The notes: generated from the letters alone by a model not told the origin. Positions 10,385 to 22,262 are shown, numbered from the stretch's first letter. The stretch: DNA of 64,000 nt from Trichobilharzia szidati (GCA_944472155.2 OX235273.1:6979204-7043203), one strand, 5' to 3'. Numbers and translations: made by a program.

Positions 10385-10850
10385 CCTATTTTCAAGTATA
10401 AGTTTGTAGGGATTTTTCTGTTTGATTGGTTGGAAGATTTCATCAGGAACAGACATCATTTAGAGGATCATTGGAAAAGTAACAGGGAGAACTGGATAGC
10501 TGTCTGTTTCCTCCTACTAGTTTCGGACTCCTCAGAAGTACTCACCCACTGCCAGGGTTCGAACCCAGGATCTTCCGGATACAAGGCCAATGAGCTCGTA
10601 GACAATTCAGCCACTGGGACCCGATGCAACGGCCAACTCATGAATTCCAACTTTTGCCAATTCACAACATACCGCGACCATTTACCAATGTCTTCTTCTA
10701 TGAGTAACTGTCCTCACCTTCGGACTGCTGTACCTTACTGGTCACGGCTTCCCACTAAAACCCCAGGTTAACTGCCTGAATAGGGCCAGTCACTACTGAG
10801 CATAAAATCAATTTTCAAGTATTGGTTTGTATGGATTTTGTTTGTTAAAC
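10385..10850 (-). mobile_element. Tandem hammerhead/tRNA-like units (one full, one tail)
   Basis: On the minus strand, a full unit (about 10805-10390) has box A TGGCTGAATTG, box B GGTTCGAACCC (about 10555-10566), a decayed hammerhead and the tail. It is preceded head-to-tail by the tail of another unit (about 10850-10806, CAAACCAATACTTGAAAATTG). The same unit-unit junction occurs at about 59233. The hammerhead (10489-10543) keeps CTGAGGAG and GAAA but has a G-G mismatch at the base of stem II, a weak stem I and an ATC triplet. Confidence 0.65.
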
Positions 10851-11074
10851 ACTGCCGACAGTGTGTACTTTTTCATCAGAATTTTATTGATTAGTTTCGA
10901 CTAAAGTTCATGGTCATAGATAACTGAATATGCAAAATATATATGCGTATACACGGTATACAATGGTGTATTTGTGCATGTGTGTATATGGAAACATTTG
11001 TAAATCATTTGTCAGCCACTTCCAAACAGGTAAATATAAGAGTGAAATAGCATAAACAATGTCTTAATGTGGTT

Positions 11075-11272
11075 CCAAAGATCACTGGAGATCTGAAGAA
11101 GCTAGAACACAGACCAGAGATTGCACTGTACCCGAGAGAATGGGGACACAAGATTCAGTTTGATAGGACTAAGGTTCTACAGAAAGATTTTGATTCGTAT
11201 AAAGAAAGAATGACTGTAGAAGCCCTATATATATATGGGTGAATCCCAATAGCTTGAACAGGTGTGATGTAT
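11075..11272 (+). pseudogene. PLE endonuclease C-terminal fragment
   Basis: The plus frame reads KKLEHRPEIALYPREWGHKI, then QFDRTKVLQKDFDSYKERMT and VEALYIYG, then a stop. It follows the pattern of the end of a PLE GIY-YIG domain as at 8130-8310 (GHTIDFDNIEIIQKKHFRNH). It is an isolated short remnant. Confidence 0.5.
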
Positions 11273-11339
11273 ATTAGCTGATGTATGGCAAATCCTGGTT
11301 ACTAAATAAAAAATGGATATGTATCACTAATTAGTCATT

Positions 11340-12420
11340 ATTGTTCCCTTCGGTTCCTAGTGGAATATAGGGCTTCAACTACACGTCTCCACTTGCTTCT
11401 CTCGTCTGCTGCACTTTTCACCTTCATCCATGTTAGTCCATACTGTTTCAACTCTTCCTCACAAGATCTCCTCCATGTCACCCTTGCACTGACGTCCAAC
11501 TACTCGCCGCTTCTCTTTCGGGTTCCACTCGAGCACTGGCCTGACGCGCGATGTCACCCAGTGGCCTCCTCAGCCAGCGAGTGTCCAATCCATCTCCACG
11601 TTCTCCTGCATATTTGTTGAGCGATTGCTTCTTGTTTGTTTGGTTTGTTCCCATAGTTTCTTGTTTGTGATTCTTTCCGGCCGGCCATATGATCTTCAGT
11701 ATAGAGCGAAGACAGTTAGTTGCTGATGTAGATCTGCAACAGGCTGTTGGAAATATTCTTTGTGACCCACCAAGTTTCTGATCCGTATAGACGAAGAACT
11801 GACTGACTTGACGTTTGTATTGAAAATCCGAATCATTTTGTTGTTGATGCTGAGTTGAGTGACGAAGATTTCCAGATTGGTTTCAGGTTGATGATGAATG
11901 TGTTTCTCGCCTTCCCGATTCTCGATTTGACATCCTCGTCCGTTCCACCTGCCTGTAGTTGAGACAATGCTCCCTACCTAGATAAGTGAATGAAGTAACC
12001 TCTTTCAAATCCCTCCCGTTGATGGTGATTGGCGCTGGATGTAGCTGATGCTGTTGTTGTTGTTGGTTGGTTATTTTCATAACCTCCGTCTTGTCTATGT
12101 TCACCTGGAGTCCTGTCTTCTCTGGCTGCTTCTTCGACCAGTTTGTCGGTTTTCGCTTGTAAGTCTTTGATTTTGTGTGACATCAAACATCAATCATCCA
12201 CGCGTGAAATCCAGGTCTTCTAGATTCTTCACGTCGGTCCAGGATATCCCTGTCTTCTCGTTTCCCACTGTCTGACGCATAATCCAGTCCACCACAATTA
12301 GGAATATCATTGGTGATAATAAGCACCCTTGTCTGACTCCTGTGTTTACTCCAAACGCTTCGCTGAGTTTTCCGTTGCGGATCGCTTGACGTGTGCCGTT
12401 GTCGTACAGCTGTTGACTAA
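11340..12420 (-). mobile_element. LINE family C, 5'-truncated copy
   Basis: On the minus strand, broken frames give NTGVRQGCLLSP (about 12330), DVKNLEDLDFTRG, KTDKLVEEAAREDR, MNIDKTEVMKITNQQQQQ (12104 onward), INGRDLKEVTSFTYLG, GKARNT, and the 3' end with GGAACC and GGGAACAATAATG. The start is a truncation around the RT domain. This is the longest uninterrupted copy of the family here, but it is frameshifted. Domain order and RTE-like style are seen; exact family identity is not established. Confidence 0.7.
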
Positions 12421-12675
12421 GGTTGATGAATATTTGAGGAATTGATCATACTCGATCGAAATTCCCGATTGTCTATATCTTCTTGTGGTGGAGAGGCTAT
12501 CGAATGATTTACAACTGTTTCCCTATGTACACATTTATACACACACACACTATTGTATGCCGAGTATTCATACCTACGACCATGAACTTTAGTCAAACGC
12601 AATCACTGAAATTATCTAATGCAAAAGTACACACTGTTCACTGGGTTTAACAACAAAAGTAGACTAATATTTGTA

Positions 12676-12850
12676 ATTTTCAAGAGTTAATTTATAAGGA
12701 TTAAATTTGTTTTTTACGAGTTTGACCACGAATTTGTTGATATCAGTTAGAGAACCATTGAAAACCCGCTATTTCATCCTAGTTTAGGAATCATCAGCAG
12801 TGGGGACCCACTGGAGTTCAAACCCAGGACCTTCCGATTACAAAGTCAAA
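12676..12850 (-). mobile_element. Truncated hammerhead/tRNA-like unit
   Basis: The minus strand keeps the end of the tRNA-like head (about 12810-12845), a decayed hammerhead (CTGATGATTCC, then GGATGAAAT; the 3' stem I strand is missing) and the tail with TCTCTAACTGATATCAACAA. The 5' region and box A are lost. Confidence 0.5.
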
Positions 12851-13142
12851 TTTTTGATCACAGTTCATGCAATTTTGATACCTGTTTCATGTCTCACGAT
12901 AAGACAAAGTTTTTAAAAACAAGAGATGTCCTATTTATATGTAAACGTCTGTTATGTTAATTTCGATTAATTCCAATATATGTGTAAAAATTGGGCACTG
13001 TGGTAGTAAGTAATTCCATATTAATTCAAATGAACTGTCGTCAAGATTTGACAGAATAGTTCTAAAATATTTGGGCACCGAGTGAGAAGTAGACGAAACG
13101 TTGGAATTACTCATTTCAATCTCGCTGAGACTTTACAAATAT

Positions 13143-13768
13143 AATTTTTTACAAATTCCATATTAGTTTGTTTATTAGATATATCACATAGTGAGTGAAA
13201 CACTATTATTATTTACTGGATGACAAAGTTTCGAACAAAATTTATTGTTCATAATTACATCAATTATAATCACTCGACTTCGAAACTTGAGTTGTATAGT
13301 TTTCTTTGTTCTCTCCTATTTGATTGATAACGGAAGCTTTGTTTATCGAATCAACTGCAAATACGTGTAATAGGAATGATTCAACATCTGTTCACCCAGA
13401 TATGTTTTTATGTTTGATTACAGCTTGAAACCACACAGTATTTTTGGTACAGGTATGGAATTTTCAGCATGTGATATCGGTAGCCCATAGTTTGCAGGCC
13501 GACCATAGATATCAGGTGTGCGTCGGCAGGGGATCGAACCGCGGACCATGTGCATGGTTGGCGAGAATCCTAACCACTGTGCCACTACCCCAACGACGAC
13601 AAATAGGAGAGAACAAAGAAAACTATATAACTGAAGTTTCGAAGTCGTGTGATTACAATTGACATGGTTATGAAAAATAAATTTTGTTCGAAACCTCGTC
13701 ATCCAGTAAATAATACTGTTTCACTCACTGTGTGGTACATCTAATAAACAAACTAATATGGAATTTCG
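13143..13768. repeat. Foldback repeat with 165-180 bp inverted arms
   Basis: The left arm (about 13143-13322) and right arm (about 13604-13768) are inverted copies (shared: CTATTTG/CAAATAG, TTCTTTGTTCTCTCC, TTTCGAACAAAATTTATT, TTTACTGGATGACAA with one change). The spacer contains a SINE-like unit (13400-13603). Bases outside both arms share GGAATTACTCATTTCAAT/GGAATTACTTATTTCAAT in direct orientation. No transposase is seen. It may be a PLE-derived or non-autonomous foldback element. Confidence 0.65.
13400..13603 (-). mobile_element. tRNA-like SINE (S family)
   Basis: On the minus strand a tRNA-like head has box A TGGCACAGTGGTTAGGAT (about 13567-13584) and a box B-like GGTTCGATCCCC (13533-13544). 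A body follows with TATCTATGGTCGGCC and TACCTGTACC. It is nearly the same as the copy at 22080-22262. The spacing between the boxes and the lack of a full cloverleaf argue against a functional tRNA gene. Confidence 0.65.
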
Positions 13769-13879
13769 ATTAATTTTCCTTGAAGAAGTTCGAACCAGTT
13801 TGTCGTTAGCATGAAACTCTGGAATTACTTATTTCAATTTCTCTGATATTTTTACAAATATAATTTTTTACTAATGTGG

Positions 13880-14424
13880 AATTAATTGACATTGTTAACT
13901 AACAGACTACCATTCCGTAGTATACAATACAGTTTCTCATGTAATTTTCATGGATTTACAGCTAGCGGTAAAGCCAAAAGAAGTAGTTACTGAAACCTAC
14001 CACAGATGCTTTGCTCAAGAGAAATTTTCTTCGTTCAGATTAACTTTATCCATTCATTCTCTCAGTCTCGCTCTCTCTCTCTCAAATGGCTTTCATCCCC
14101 CAGTCTAGAATAGTCTACTATCCAGGCAAATATGATCCTAATAATAATAACTATTATTATTATTTCATACTGTGTGATTATAATTGCATATTTCCATCAT
14201 AATTTCACACTTTATTATCAAATGAAACCCTATTATTATAATTATCTAATCGCTATGAGACAATAGTAATTACGTTTTGCTTGTCTACCTCTAACCAGAC
14301 GTTCACAATGATTGGCTCCGTAGAGCAAATGGGTAAATTCATCCTTGATTGTTGTGAGTGCCTCGATTAGCATTGTACTAATTCGCATATGCTGTCTAGA
14401 CTTTAGTTCTGTTGTCAAGAGTTT
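13880..14424. other. Unassigned AT-rich sequence with simple repeats
   Basis: Includes a CTCT-rich run near 14060-14090 and ATTATT runs near 14147-14165. No gene seen. Confidence 0.35.
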
Positions 14425-14705
14425 GTTTGTGTGTAGGGACCACGAATTTATTGATATCGGTTGGAGAACTGTTTGAAAACCATCTTCAGGGAGTACTGGA
14501 CAGCCAAGTGTTTCGTCTCCTTAGTTTGGGACTCATCGACAGGACACATCCACCGCTTGGACTGGAACCCACAACCTTTCGGTTACAAATCAAACTCATA
14601 GACGATTCAGTCACTGTAGGACCCCACTCCTCAATGGCTAGCCGATGAATTCTAACTTCTATCAATTCGTTGTCTGGAGTTCTAGTGAGAAGTCGTGTGA
14701 CCGGT
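14425..14705 (-). mobile_element. Hammerhead/tRNA-like unit
   Basis: On the minus strand there is part of the 5' region (GACTTCTCACTAGAACTCC seen on the complement), a tRNA-like head with a decayed box B, a hammerhead at 14493-14543 and a tail. The ribozyme core reads TCGATGAG where CTGATGAG is required, while stem II (TCCC...GAGAC), GAAA and the GTC triplet remain, so it should be inactive. Confidence 0.6.
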
Positions 14706-14939
14706 TATTATTAGTAAAAATAAAAACGTTACGTAACATTGTGTGAAATTTGATAACATGGAATTTAACGTTGCAAACCAAAACTGATTTAGAATGACAA
14801 GTGGAACAAGTGAAATAATACCGGGGACAATCAAAAGTGAGAGTAGTAATAGTAACAATTGACTTAATAAGGAAGAGTATACAAATTGAATAAAAAAACG
14901 AAAAAAATGAGTAGAGCCAAGATATGTTTAGGGATTACC

Positions 14940-15305
14940 ATACTTTAGCATAGAGGGATTAAGACCATGAAAGATGGAGGGGTTGAACGAACTTTTTTCT
15001 GTACACAGAGATCTGGCTTTTCTATTTTTTATGATGGCCAAAGCTTCAGCAATGCAACAGATTAGTCGAATACGTAGTGATTTGGGCAAATTATTTCTCG
15101 CCTTGAAGATGACATTAAAGCCGGAAGCTGTAGAGATAGGGTGATCATTATCGATCAGATGTTCTGTTCAATGATCACGCTTCTTGTTGCTCCACTTCCA
15201 CCTATTCGAAACTGTGCAGGATAGTGTTCTTGCACTCTCTTGGACAAAACTCGAGTCGAACAACCGATATGTCTAGCTCTAAACATGCTATGAATTGTTC
15301 TATAC
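14940..15305 (-). pseudogene. PLE GIY-YIG fragment
   Basis: On the minus strand, reading across frameshifts: RARHIGCSTRVLSKRVQE, then a His-containing segment, then VIIEH, SGFNVIFKARNNLPKSLR and LAIIKNRKARSLCTEKKFVQ. This is the second half of a PLE endonuclease. The downstream flank has a TTACGTAA (14729-14736), a motif also repeated in other PLE 3' regions of the window. An RTE 3' end lies just upstream at about 15370. Confidence 0.6.
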
Positions 15306-15369
15306 ATATGACATTAATTCTTTTATCACTTCACATTGAACTATGATTATAATCGCAAACATTCTAACA

Positions 15370-16690
15370 GACTGAATGGTTTCAACATAAAACTTTGCAC
15401 CGATATGTAGCAGTTCGAGTCGCCAAACACCCTCCATGCACCACACAAAGCAAGAGAAAAAAGTAAATGCAAAATACAAACAGTCAACAGAGACACGAGG
15501 CAAAAAGAATAGTTATATCGAAAAACAATATAGTTTTATTGGGTATTATAAGTCACAAGGAGTGGATGCACCTGCAGCAGCTATTGAGAATGATTTTGAG
15601 TCATATCGCCGATTGTCTCCAGCCATTGGTTTTTACCATCCTGAGGACCCCAACCAGGAAGTCTACACCTTTCTACGTGGCTAGCTTAAACTAACTGTTG
15701 TGGATTTCATTGACTGATGATGCCATGTTTTGGTTTCACCACCGCTGTCTCTTTTCCAGTCTGACCCTATATCAGCTAACATTGCCCATTGTCGAGGAAG
15801 GCGATGACTAGGCATACGTGACACATGTCCTAACCACCTCAGTCGATGTAATTTCACAGCCTCGTTGATTGATTTCCCCTCCTTACGTAACACTCGACGG
15901 AAGCCTAAACTCAATATTACCCACCCTATTATACCACTTCACACAGGAGATAGAACGCAGACGTCCATGATGAAAGACAGCTAACTGGCCTTTTCATGTC
16001 TCCCACTTTCATTGGCCAGGTCTCGCTCACAGCCATAAAGTAGGACAGAGCGAACTGGTGCTGAGCAGTACACATACCCTTTGGTCGATAGTCTGCCGGT
16101 TATCTCGTCTACGCCAGAGATGGTGTAAGTTTGTGTGTACTAAAAGAGTCTTCTGTATCCGTGGAGAGATTTCATCAGCGATCAAGTGGTTGGTGCTGGC
16201 TGAGGTAATTCCCCAAATAAGTGAAGTGGTCAATACGCTCTATCTCTTTACTCCCTATTTTTAAGTTAGAAGTGAGTCGATGTAGTTTAGTCATGTAGCG
16301 TCATCTTACATTTGATGGGAGCTAATCGTATGCGAAAAATTCGAAGATTGCTGCTCAAGGTGTTCAGAAGACTATGCACTTTGTCGGCGTCTTCACCTAG
16401 AAAGGAGGACTATATCATCTGCATATTATAAGTCAACAAGATTATTCCCTAATGGTAACAAGTCAATCCCTGAATCGCTGAAGTCAGTTAGGATTAAGTC
16501 TATTAGTACATCTATGGTGAAAATAAGCAGAAATGCAGACAATGGGCATCCCCTTTGACGAACACCACTGTACTGCTTGTCACAACTCTCCGTAGGCTTT
16601 CACCTAGCTAACCACAAGAGCTCAACTCTACTGAGTGCCTTCATCAGTGTGATATATTCTCTCGATATTCCTATACAAGTGCGGCAAATG
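15370..16690 (-). mobile_element. RTE-B, 5'-truncated copy
   Basis: The minus strand carries the last third of an RTE-like polyprotein in broken frames: LGEDADKVHSLLN (about 16400), the [21 protein letters not shown] segment (about 16210-16260), [23 protein letters not shown] (15780-15860). The family B 3' UTR follows and ends at TTTTATGTTGAAACC near 15380. The ends match those of the full copy at 33276-36692. There are many frameshifts. Confidence 0.7.
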
Positions 16691-17135
16691 CAAAGCATTT
16701 CTAAAGAATGACGCCATCGATAATATGTACGTCAGGAAAAAAAATTTTTTCTAATATAAAATTTTGTTTAAAAAGCATATAAAGAATTACATAACTTATC
16801 ACATTAAACCACATTAGATAGATAGAAACGGTCTACAACGCCACAATTAGCAAGGACAGACACTGGGATTCCTTCACCTCTCTTCAAGAAAAGAGATGAC
16901 ACTGAAACTCCTACTACTGTCAACTTGCAAAAGTCAAAAGAAATAGGAAATATTGATCACTGATGATAATGATGAAATGCTTCATGAAGTTCAGTATGGT
17001 TTCAGGAAAAGTTTTTATGTGCACATTGATTCGTCCTGTATTTCATGCAGACATGAAAGTGAAGATTCTTTTTAACTTGATGGTAGAGAGCTTCTGTCAA
17101 ACTAATCTAAAGAAGATAAGTTATTGATATAAGAA
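16691..17135. other. Unassigned, possible LINE debris
   Basis: Mostly AT-rich. A short plus-strand stretch near 16990-17025 reads EVQYGFRKSFYVH, reminiscent of the QxGFRKG RT motif, but nothing else supports it. Confidence 0.3.
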
Positions 17136-18515
17136 TACAAAATTGTGCACTGTGGTAGAGTATTATAATTCCATTGTGTGTAAAATTTATTTTTGATAAA
17201 GTCTCACATTGTTATACAGTTTCGAGTACAATTCATCACTCCTCATAATCCTAATATCAAGGCATTACTCACACAACTTTCCAACTTCGTTCCACTATAA
17301 TTTCAATATTTTTCATCGCTTGACTTGATTGGTAGTAGTATTTTCCATATTTCCCGTATGAGTGATGAGTCATTGCATCCTATTGCACATGTTGGGTGTA
17401 GAGTACTCGATGAACAAGGATTCAGTAATCAACCTCTCCCTCTCTCCACCTACCTAGGTTACTTTTTAGAATTTTAACCCTGGCCCACCTTATGTTGTGT
17501 GATTGTGCGTTGTGAATGCATGTAGTGCCGAACTCCTTTCTAAATTACTTATCTTCTCGGGGTCAATCATTCTACACTTTGCTGAATTCTTATGTTTTGA
17601 CAATCTGACTATCTCCGGTCTACTAGTTTGACATATGTAGTTGACCTCACTCACAGTCATTGTAAGATATTTTGTAAATTATATTATTTTGTTTAATTGG
17701 GTCCTTTAACCTACAGAGCTTGTCTTACCGGAATGAGTTTGTAGGTCTAAATGCCACCCTAATTCCTGCTTTATTAAGAATCTTACTATGTAGGGTTTCA
17801 GATGTCCCCTCCTTATATGGTAAAACTACTGTAGATACCTTATATTCTGTCTTATTTATGTTATCATTATTAGTTTCACCATTATTTTAACCTTTCTCAT
17901 CCCTCTAATGAATTTTACAGGATAGTTACCTAACACCAAAACTTGTTCTTCTATCTGTTTCATTTCAACAGTTAGGTCTTTTGTTGTACTACTTAGCGCT
18001 ATTGCTTGTTTTGTTAGACACTTAACTAACTAGTAGATCGGGGGTAGTCAAATTGTCAGAACATAAGAATTTAGCTGAGTGTAGAATCACTGACCTCGCA
18101 AAGATAAGTAATTTAGAAATGAGTTCGGCACTGCATGCATTAACAACGCACAATCACACAAAATACGGTGGACCAGGGTCAAAATCCTAAAAGGTAATAT
18201 AGGTAGGTGGAGATAGGGGCAGGTTGATTATGGAATCTTTGTTCATGAACTCTACAGCCAACACGCGCAACAGGATGTAATGACTCATCACACTGATTCC
18301 AGAGATATGGAAAATACCACTACCAATCAAGTCAAGCGATGAATCGAAATAATGGAATCATTTAAACGAAGTCAGAAAGTTGTGTGAGTAGTGCCTTGAT
18401 ACTGGGATTATGAGCAGTGTATGTAAATTGTGCTCGAAACGTGGTCGTCAGTAAATATTACTGTTGTATAACACGGTGAGGCTCTATCAAAATCAATTTT
18501 ACCCACTATGGAAGA
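17136..18515 (-). mobile_element. PLE remnant between 490-bp inverted arms
   Basis: The left arm (about 17136-17640) and right arm (about 18020-18515) are long inverted copies (shared in opposite sense: GATAAAGTCTCAC, GTGTGAGTAGTGC, GTAATCAACC, GCATGCA). The spacer (17641-18019) on the minus strand reads VVLPYKEGTSETLH, then KILNKAGIRVAFRPTNSFR and LKDPIKQN, the conserved PLE linker just before the GIY-YIG domain. No intact frame remains. The arms also occur alone at 6835-7305, and their outer tip resembles the foldback at 23152-23315. Confidence 0.65.
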
Positions 18516-18578
18516 TAAGTTGTCTTGAATTCAAACAAAACAGGTAGAATCAGGTTCTACCATTGTCAAAAACGTTAA

Positions 18579-19076
18579 NNNNNNNNNNNNNNNNNNNNNN
18601 NNNNNNNNNNNNNNNNNNNNNNNNNNNNNNNNNNNNNNNNNNNNNNNNNNNNNNNNNNNNNNNNNNNNNNNNNNNNNNNNNNNNNNNNNNNNNNNNNNNN
18701 NNNNNNNNNNNNNNNNNNNNNNNNNNNNNNNNNNNNNNNNNNNNNNNNNNNNNNNNNNNNNNNNNNNNNNNNNNNNNNNNNNNNNNNNNNNNNNNNNNNN
18801 NNNNNNNNNNNNNNNNNNNNNNNNNNNNNNNNNNNNNNNNNNNNNNNNNNNNNNNNNNNNNNNNNNNNNNNNNNNNNNNNNNNNNNNNNNNNNNNNNNNN
18901 NNNNNNNNNNNNNNNNNNNNNNNNNNNNNNNNNNNNNNNNNNNNNNNNNNNNNNNNNNNNNNNNNNNNNNNNNNNNNNNNNNNNNNNNNNNNNNNNNNNN
19001 NNNNNNNNNNNNNNNNNNNNNNNNNNNNNNNNNNNNNNNNNNNNNNNNNNNNNNNNNNNNNNNNNNNNNNNNNNNN
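18579..19076. other. Assembly gap (Ns)
   Basis: A run of 498 N bases. Any apparent reading frame across it is an artefact. Confidence 0.99.
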
Positions 19077-19123
19077 CGACTCCGAAAATATCACGCAATA
19101 TTCAGTTTCAAAAAATAAGGATA

Positions 19124-21114
19124 TTAAGCGCTTGTCGCCTGTGTTAATCCTTGCAATATATCTATGCAGAGATCTAATTTCTCTCTGAAAGCGTTCACCG
19201 ATGGAACTGTTACTACTGAGTCAGGTAAGGAGTTCCAGTCGTTCCAATATCCAATATCCTGAATACGAGCTAGTATAAACAAGTGATTTCTTTGAGCTCG
19301 CTTCTTGATTATAAGGTAGAGGTGAAGGAGCAGACCATGGTGAACTGTGTCGAATGCTTTCGCAAGGTCGAGAAAGATCACATGGACTGGTACCTTTACG
19401 TCCCAGGATAGTGTCCAATCGTTCCAAGCTAGTAGAAGATTCGTCACACAGGATCTTCTCCTCCTGAAACCGTGCTGTGCTTCACGGAGTAGGCTGGTCC
19501 CGTCGAGGTATTTTCTCATGTGGTCGTCAATGAGACTTTCCAATGTCTTCGATATTGCTGGAATTAGCGCAACTGGTCTGTAACTGGTCGCATTCTACCG
19601 GTCACTACCCTCGAAGATAAGGGATAGGATGGCTCGTTTCCATTCACATGGAAGTTTCCCTACATCAAAGGAGTGTTGAAACAGATCGCTTAGGAGTTGG
19701 TACAGACTTTCTGAACACTGCTTCAGGACGGATGGTCTTATGTCATCACAGCCTGCAGACTTTCCCGAAGTCAACTTTCCCAATTTTACGAGTACCATAG
19801 CCGCGGTAATTTGAAATGTACCCAGCAGGTTTTCGCGCGTTGGTTTTGCATTGTAATCTTGATGTTTTTTGGAGGTGATATCTTCGTTACTGTTTAGTTG
19901 CCTGTGATAGGCTAGACTGAATGTCTCTGCCATTTCAAAACTAGTGAGTGATTTCCCATCAGAACCCATTAGATTGTATGCTCCCTGGTTGGTTGATTTT
20001 CTTTCAGACATAAACCTGTGTAGGCTTTCGGGGTTCACGAGAAGCTTGTTGGCGAGGTTTCCCTGAAATGTCCCCCTATCACTCCGGACTCGTGTGTTAC
20101 ATCGATTCCTGAGTTCAGGGTACACTTCATGTTCGGGTTTACTCTTCGATAGTCGCCACGCAAACCAGGCTTTTCGCCTCGCCTGCAGAAAGCGTTGTGT
20201 CCCCCGTTTTAGCTATGAACGTTGCTTCCTAGCTTTTGGTGTGACTAAACGAACAGGGTCTGAGACCGCCTGGTGAATGATCTCCTTTACCACTCCCCAG
20301 TGTTCTACTGTTAGCTTTGTCCATTTTTCAGGCCAGTTTGCTTCAGACAAAAGTCTTCGCATTTCTGTGTAATTAGCTTTGTTATAACACAGATAGGGCT
20401 GTGTATAGTCCCACTGTAAGCGCTCGCGGAGGACTTTGCCGGTACTATGACCGCGTGGTCAATACTGCCTATGGGAGTCGTGATTTGAACGTTTTTCACT
20501 AGTAGCTGATCACTAGTGAGCACATAATCCGATCTAGAAGACTTCCCATCTGGGCCCTATCTAGTATCCATCCTTACATTTTCAGTGAATCCAGCCTTCC
20601 TGATGGTATGCAGCAGATTTCGATCGACTCTATCATGGGCGTATCCCAACATCAAGTTAAGAGATGGGGCACTGAAGTCGCCAGCTATGACAATTTGATC
20701 ATAACCCATGTCTTGTGTCGCTGAAATTGTATTCAGCAGTACCTGGTTGTGGTCTGCTCCACATAAAGGTGATCGATAAATGCTGCCCACTAGATATTTA
20801 CAGTACCCAACGGTGAAATGGCACCATATGGAGTCAGGGAGCTCAGTCAGGGGAGGGTCCATTGCGTGAACACATCTGAGCTGTTTGTCGACGTATATGG
20901 CGACTCTACCTCCTTCTTTCAGGTCCCTATCTCGCCTGACTAGGACCATATCATTTATACTGACTTCGCTACCTGCCACCGTAAAGGTTAGCCAGGTTTC
21001 CGTCAGTATTATGATTTTGGAATTCAGCTGTGATTGTAGGTGCCTAAGTTCAGCTAGTTTGCCTCTTAGCCCTCTCACATTACTGTACAGGCAATTGGCA
21101 GTCAGTCTCACCAC
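19124..21114 (-). pseudogene. CR1-I ORF2: endonuclease and truncated reverse transcriptase
   Basis: ORF2 of a CR1-like retrotransposon. 21114-20557 encodes the APE-type endonuclease (SNVRGLRGKLAELR, ILTETWL, GGRVAIYVDKQLRC, VGSIYRSP, VIAGDFSAPSLN). An in-frame TAG follows (about 20556), then the linker. 20125-19595 holds the RT start (SAGCDDIRPSVLKQC, GKLPCEWKRAILSLIF), and 19543-19124 has HGFRRRRSCVTNLL and FLDLAKAFDTVHHGLLLH. At that point the frame runs straight into a C-terminal segment (WNDWNSLPDSVVTVPSVNAF), so the YADD catalytic core is missing. It is dead as a polymerase source. ORF1 lies upstream at 21177-22075. Confidence 0.8.
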
Positions 21115-21176
21115 GTCCCCTTATTGGGACATGGTTGACTTGATGTGGGCTGTCGGTTGAGGAGTTATCCTACGAA

Positions 21177-22075
21177 CTAGTTGGTCGATTCCCCGGGAAC
21201 CGGCCTGTTGGCGTTTTTTTCTTCTAGTTCAATGGGAGCACTTGGATGACTCAGGTTCGGTCCTCGCACATTTGTCATCCCCTTTAAGACCGTTTTGTTT
21301 CGTCTGGTGCGACTGGATATTATTGTGTGTCTCAGAGGCGTGGCCACTATTACTGGCAGACGATAAGGGTCTTTTTCCAGTGACAGATACCCATGGTGCT
21401 TCAGCCTCCGTGTCTGGAGCAGTTTTGGCAAGAATTTCAAGTTTAACCGGTGTGGATTTTGGTATCCCCGATTTACGTGCAATTGTGATATTTTCCGAGC
21501 TGGTGGGAGTAGAACCTTTCACGTTTTCCCCTGATACTTCTACGCCATCTTTAGCTTTCAAAGAACTACACGAAGCTGCATCAGGACGGCAACTTGAGCT
21601 TATGTACCAGAAACATGGGCATGGGTTCTTACGCATAAAATCATAATATACTTTTGGTACCCCGCGTCGCATCTACAATGTACCCATCGCTTGCAAAAGT
21701 TGCATTCGAAGTTAGAGTCTGCCTGTTCGACAACAGAATCGCAGACCTTGCAATCGTCTGCCTTCTTGGTGAACGTTTTTGTCGTCTTGCGATGTCGTGA
21801 AGGTTTCTTTTCGGTCTTCCTGTTTGTTTCATGGCCTATTATGGAGATGGGTGTTATACAATTGTCACTTAGTGCAGTTTTACCACTCGGCTCTGTTAAC
21901 CTAGTCGTGTTAACAGGGATGGAGCCACATCCACTTGGTTGACTTTGCACAGTATCACTGTAGGACTGTGGCGACATGGGCAACCTGTACGAGCAGGGAA
22001 TATTTGCCCTGGTCTTCAAGACCGGTATGCGAGAGTCCATCACCTTCACCTGTTTGCCTAATTTGGCTGAAGCCC
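21177..22075 (-). pseudogene. CR1-I ORF1 with PHD-like zinc finger
   Basis: The minus strand encodes CKVC, FECNFCKRWVHCRC and, after a frameshift near 21665, WYISSSC, giving the Cys/His spacing of a PHD-like finger typical of CR1 ORF1 proteins. These act as RNA/DNA-binding chaperones in the retrotransposition particle. A basic segment (KKPSRHRKTTKTFTKK) lies upstream. Compared with the plus copy (26367-27996), a large internal part is missing. The region resumes near its end (RPVPGESTN, compare GPVPSELAN). Frameshifted and truncated. Confidence 0.7.
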
Positions 22076-22079
22076 GTTT

Positions 22080-22262
22080 TTTTATTATAGTTTGATTCCA
22101 CACCGTATTTATTGGTACAGGTATGCAATTTTCGGCATGTTATATCGGTAGCCCAAATTTTGCAGGCCGACCATAGATATCAGGTGTGCGTTGGCAGGGG
22201 ATCGAACCCCGGACCATGTGCATGGTCGGCGAGAGTCCTAACCACTGTGCCACCGACGCACC
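22080..22262 (-). mobile_element. tRNA-like SINE (S family)
   Basis: On the minus strand, box A TGGCACAGTGGTTAGGAC (about 22237-22254) and box B GGTTCGATCCCC (22199-22210) are followed by the same body as at 13400-13603 and an end with GGTGTGGAATCAAACTATAA. It sits exactly between two LINE copies and supplies the apparent start codon to the ORF1 remnant. Confidence 0.7.

Noticed and set aside
18531..19147. Long apparent reading frames on both strands
   Set aside because: They consist almost entirely of Ns in the assembly gap.
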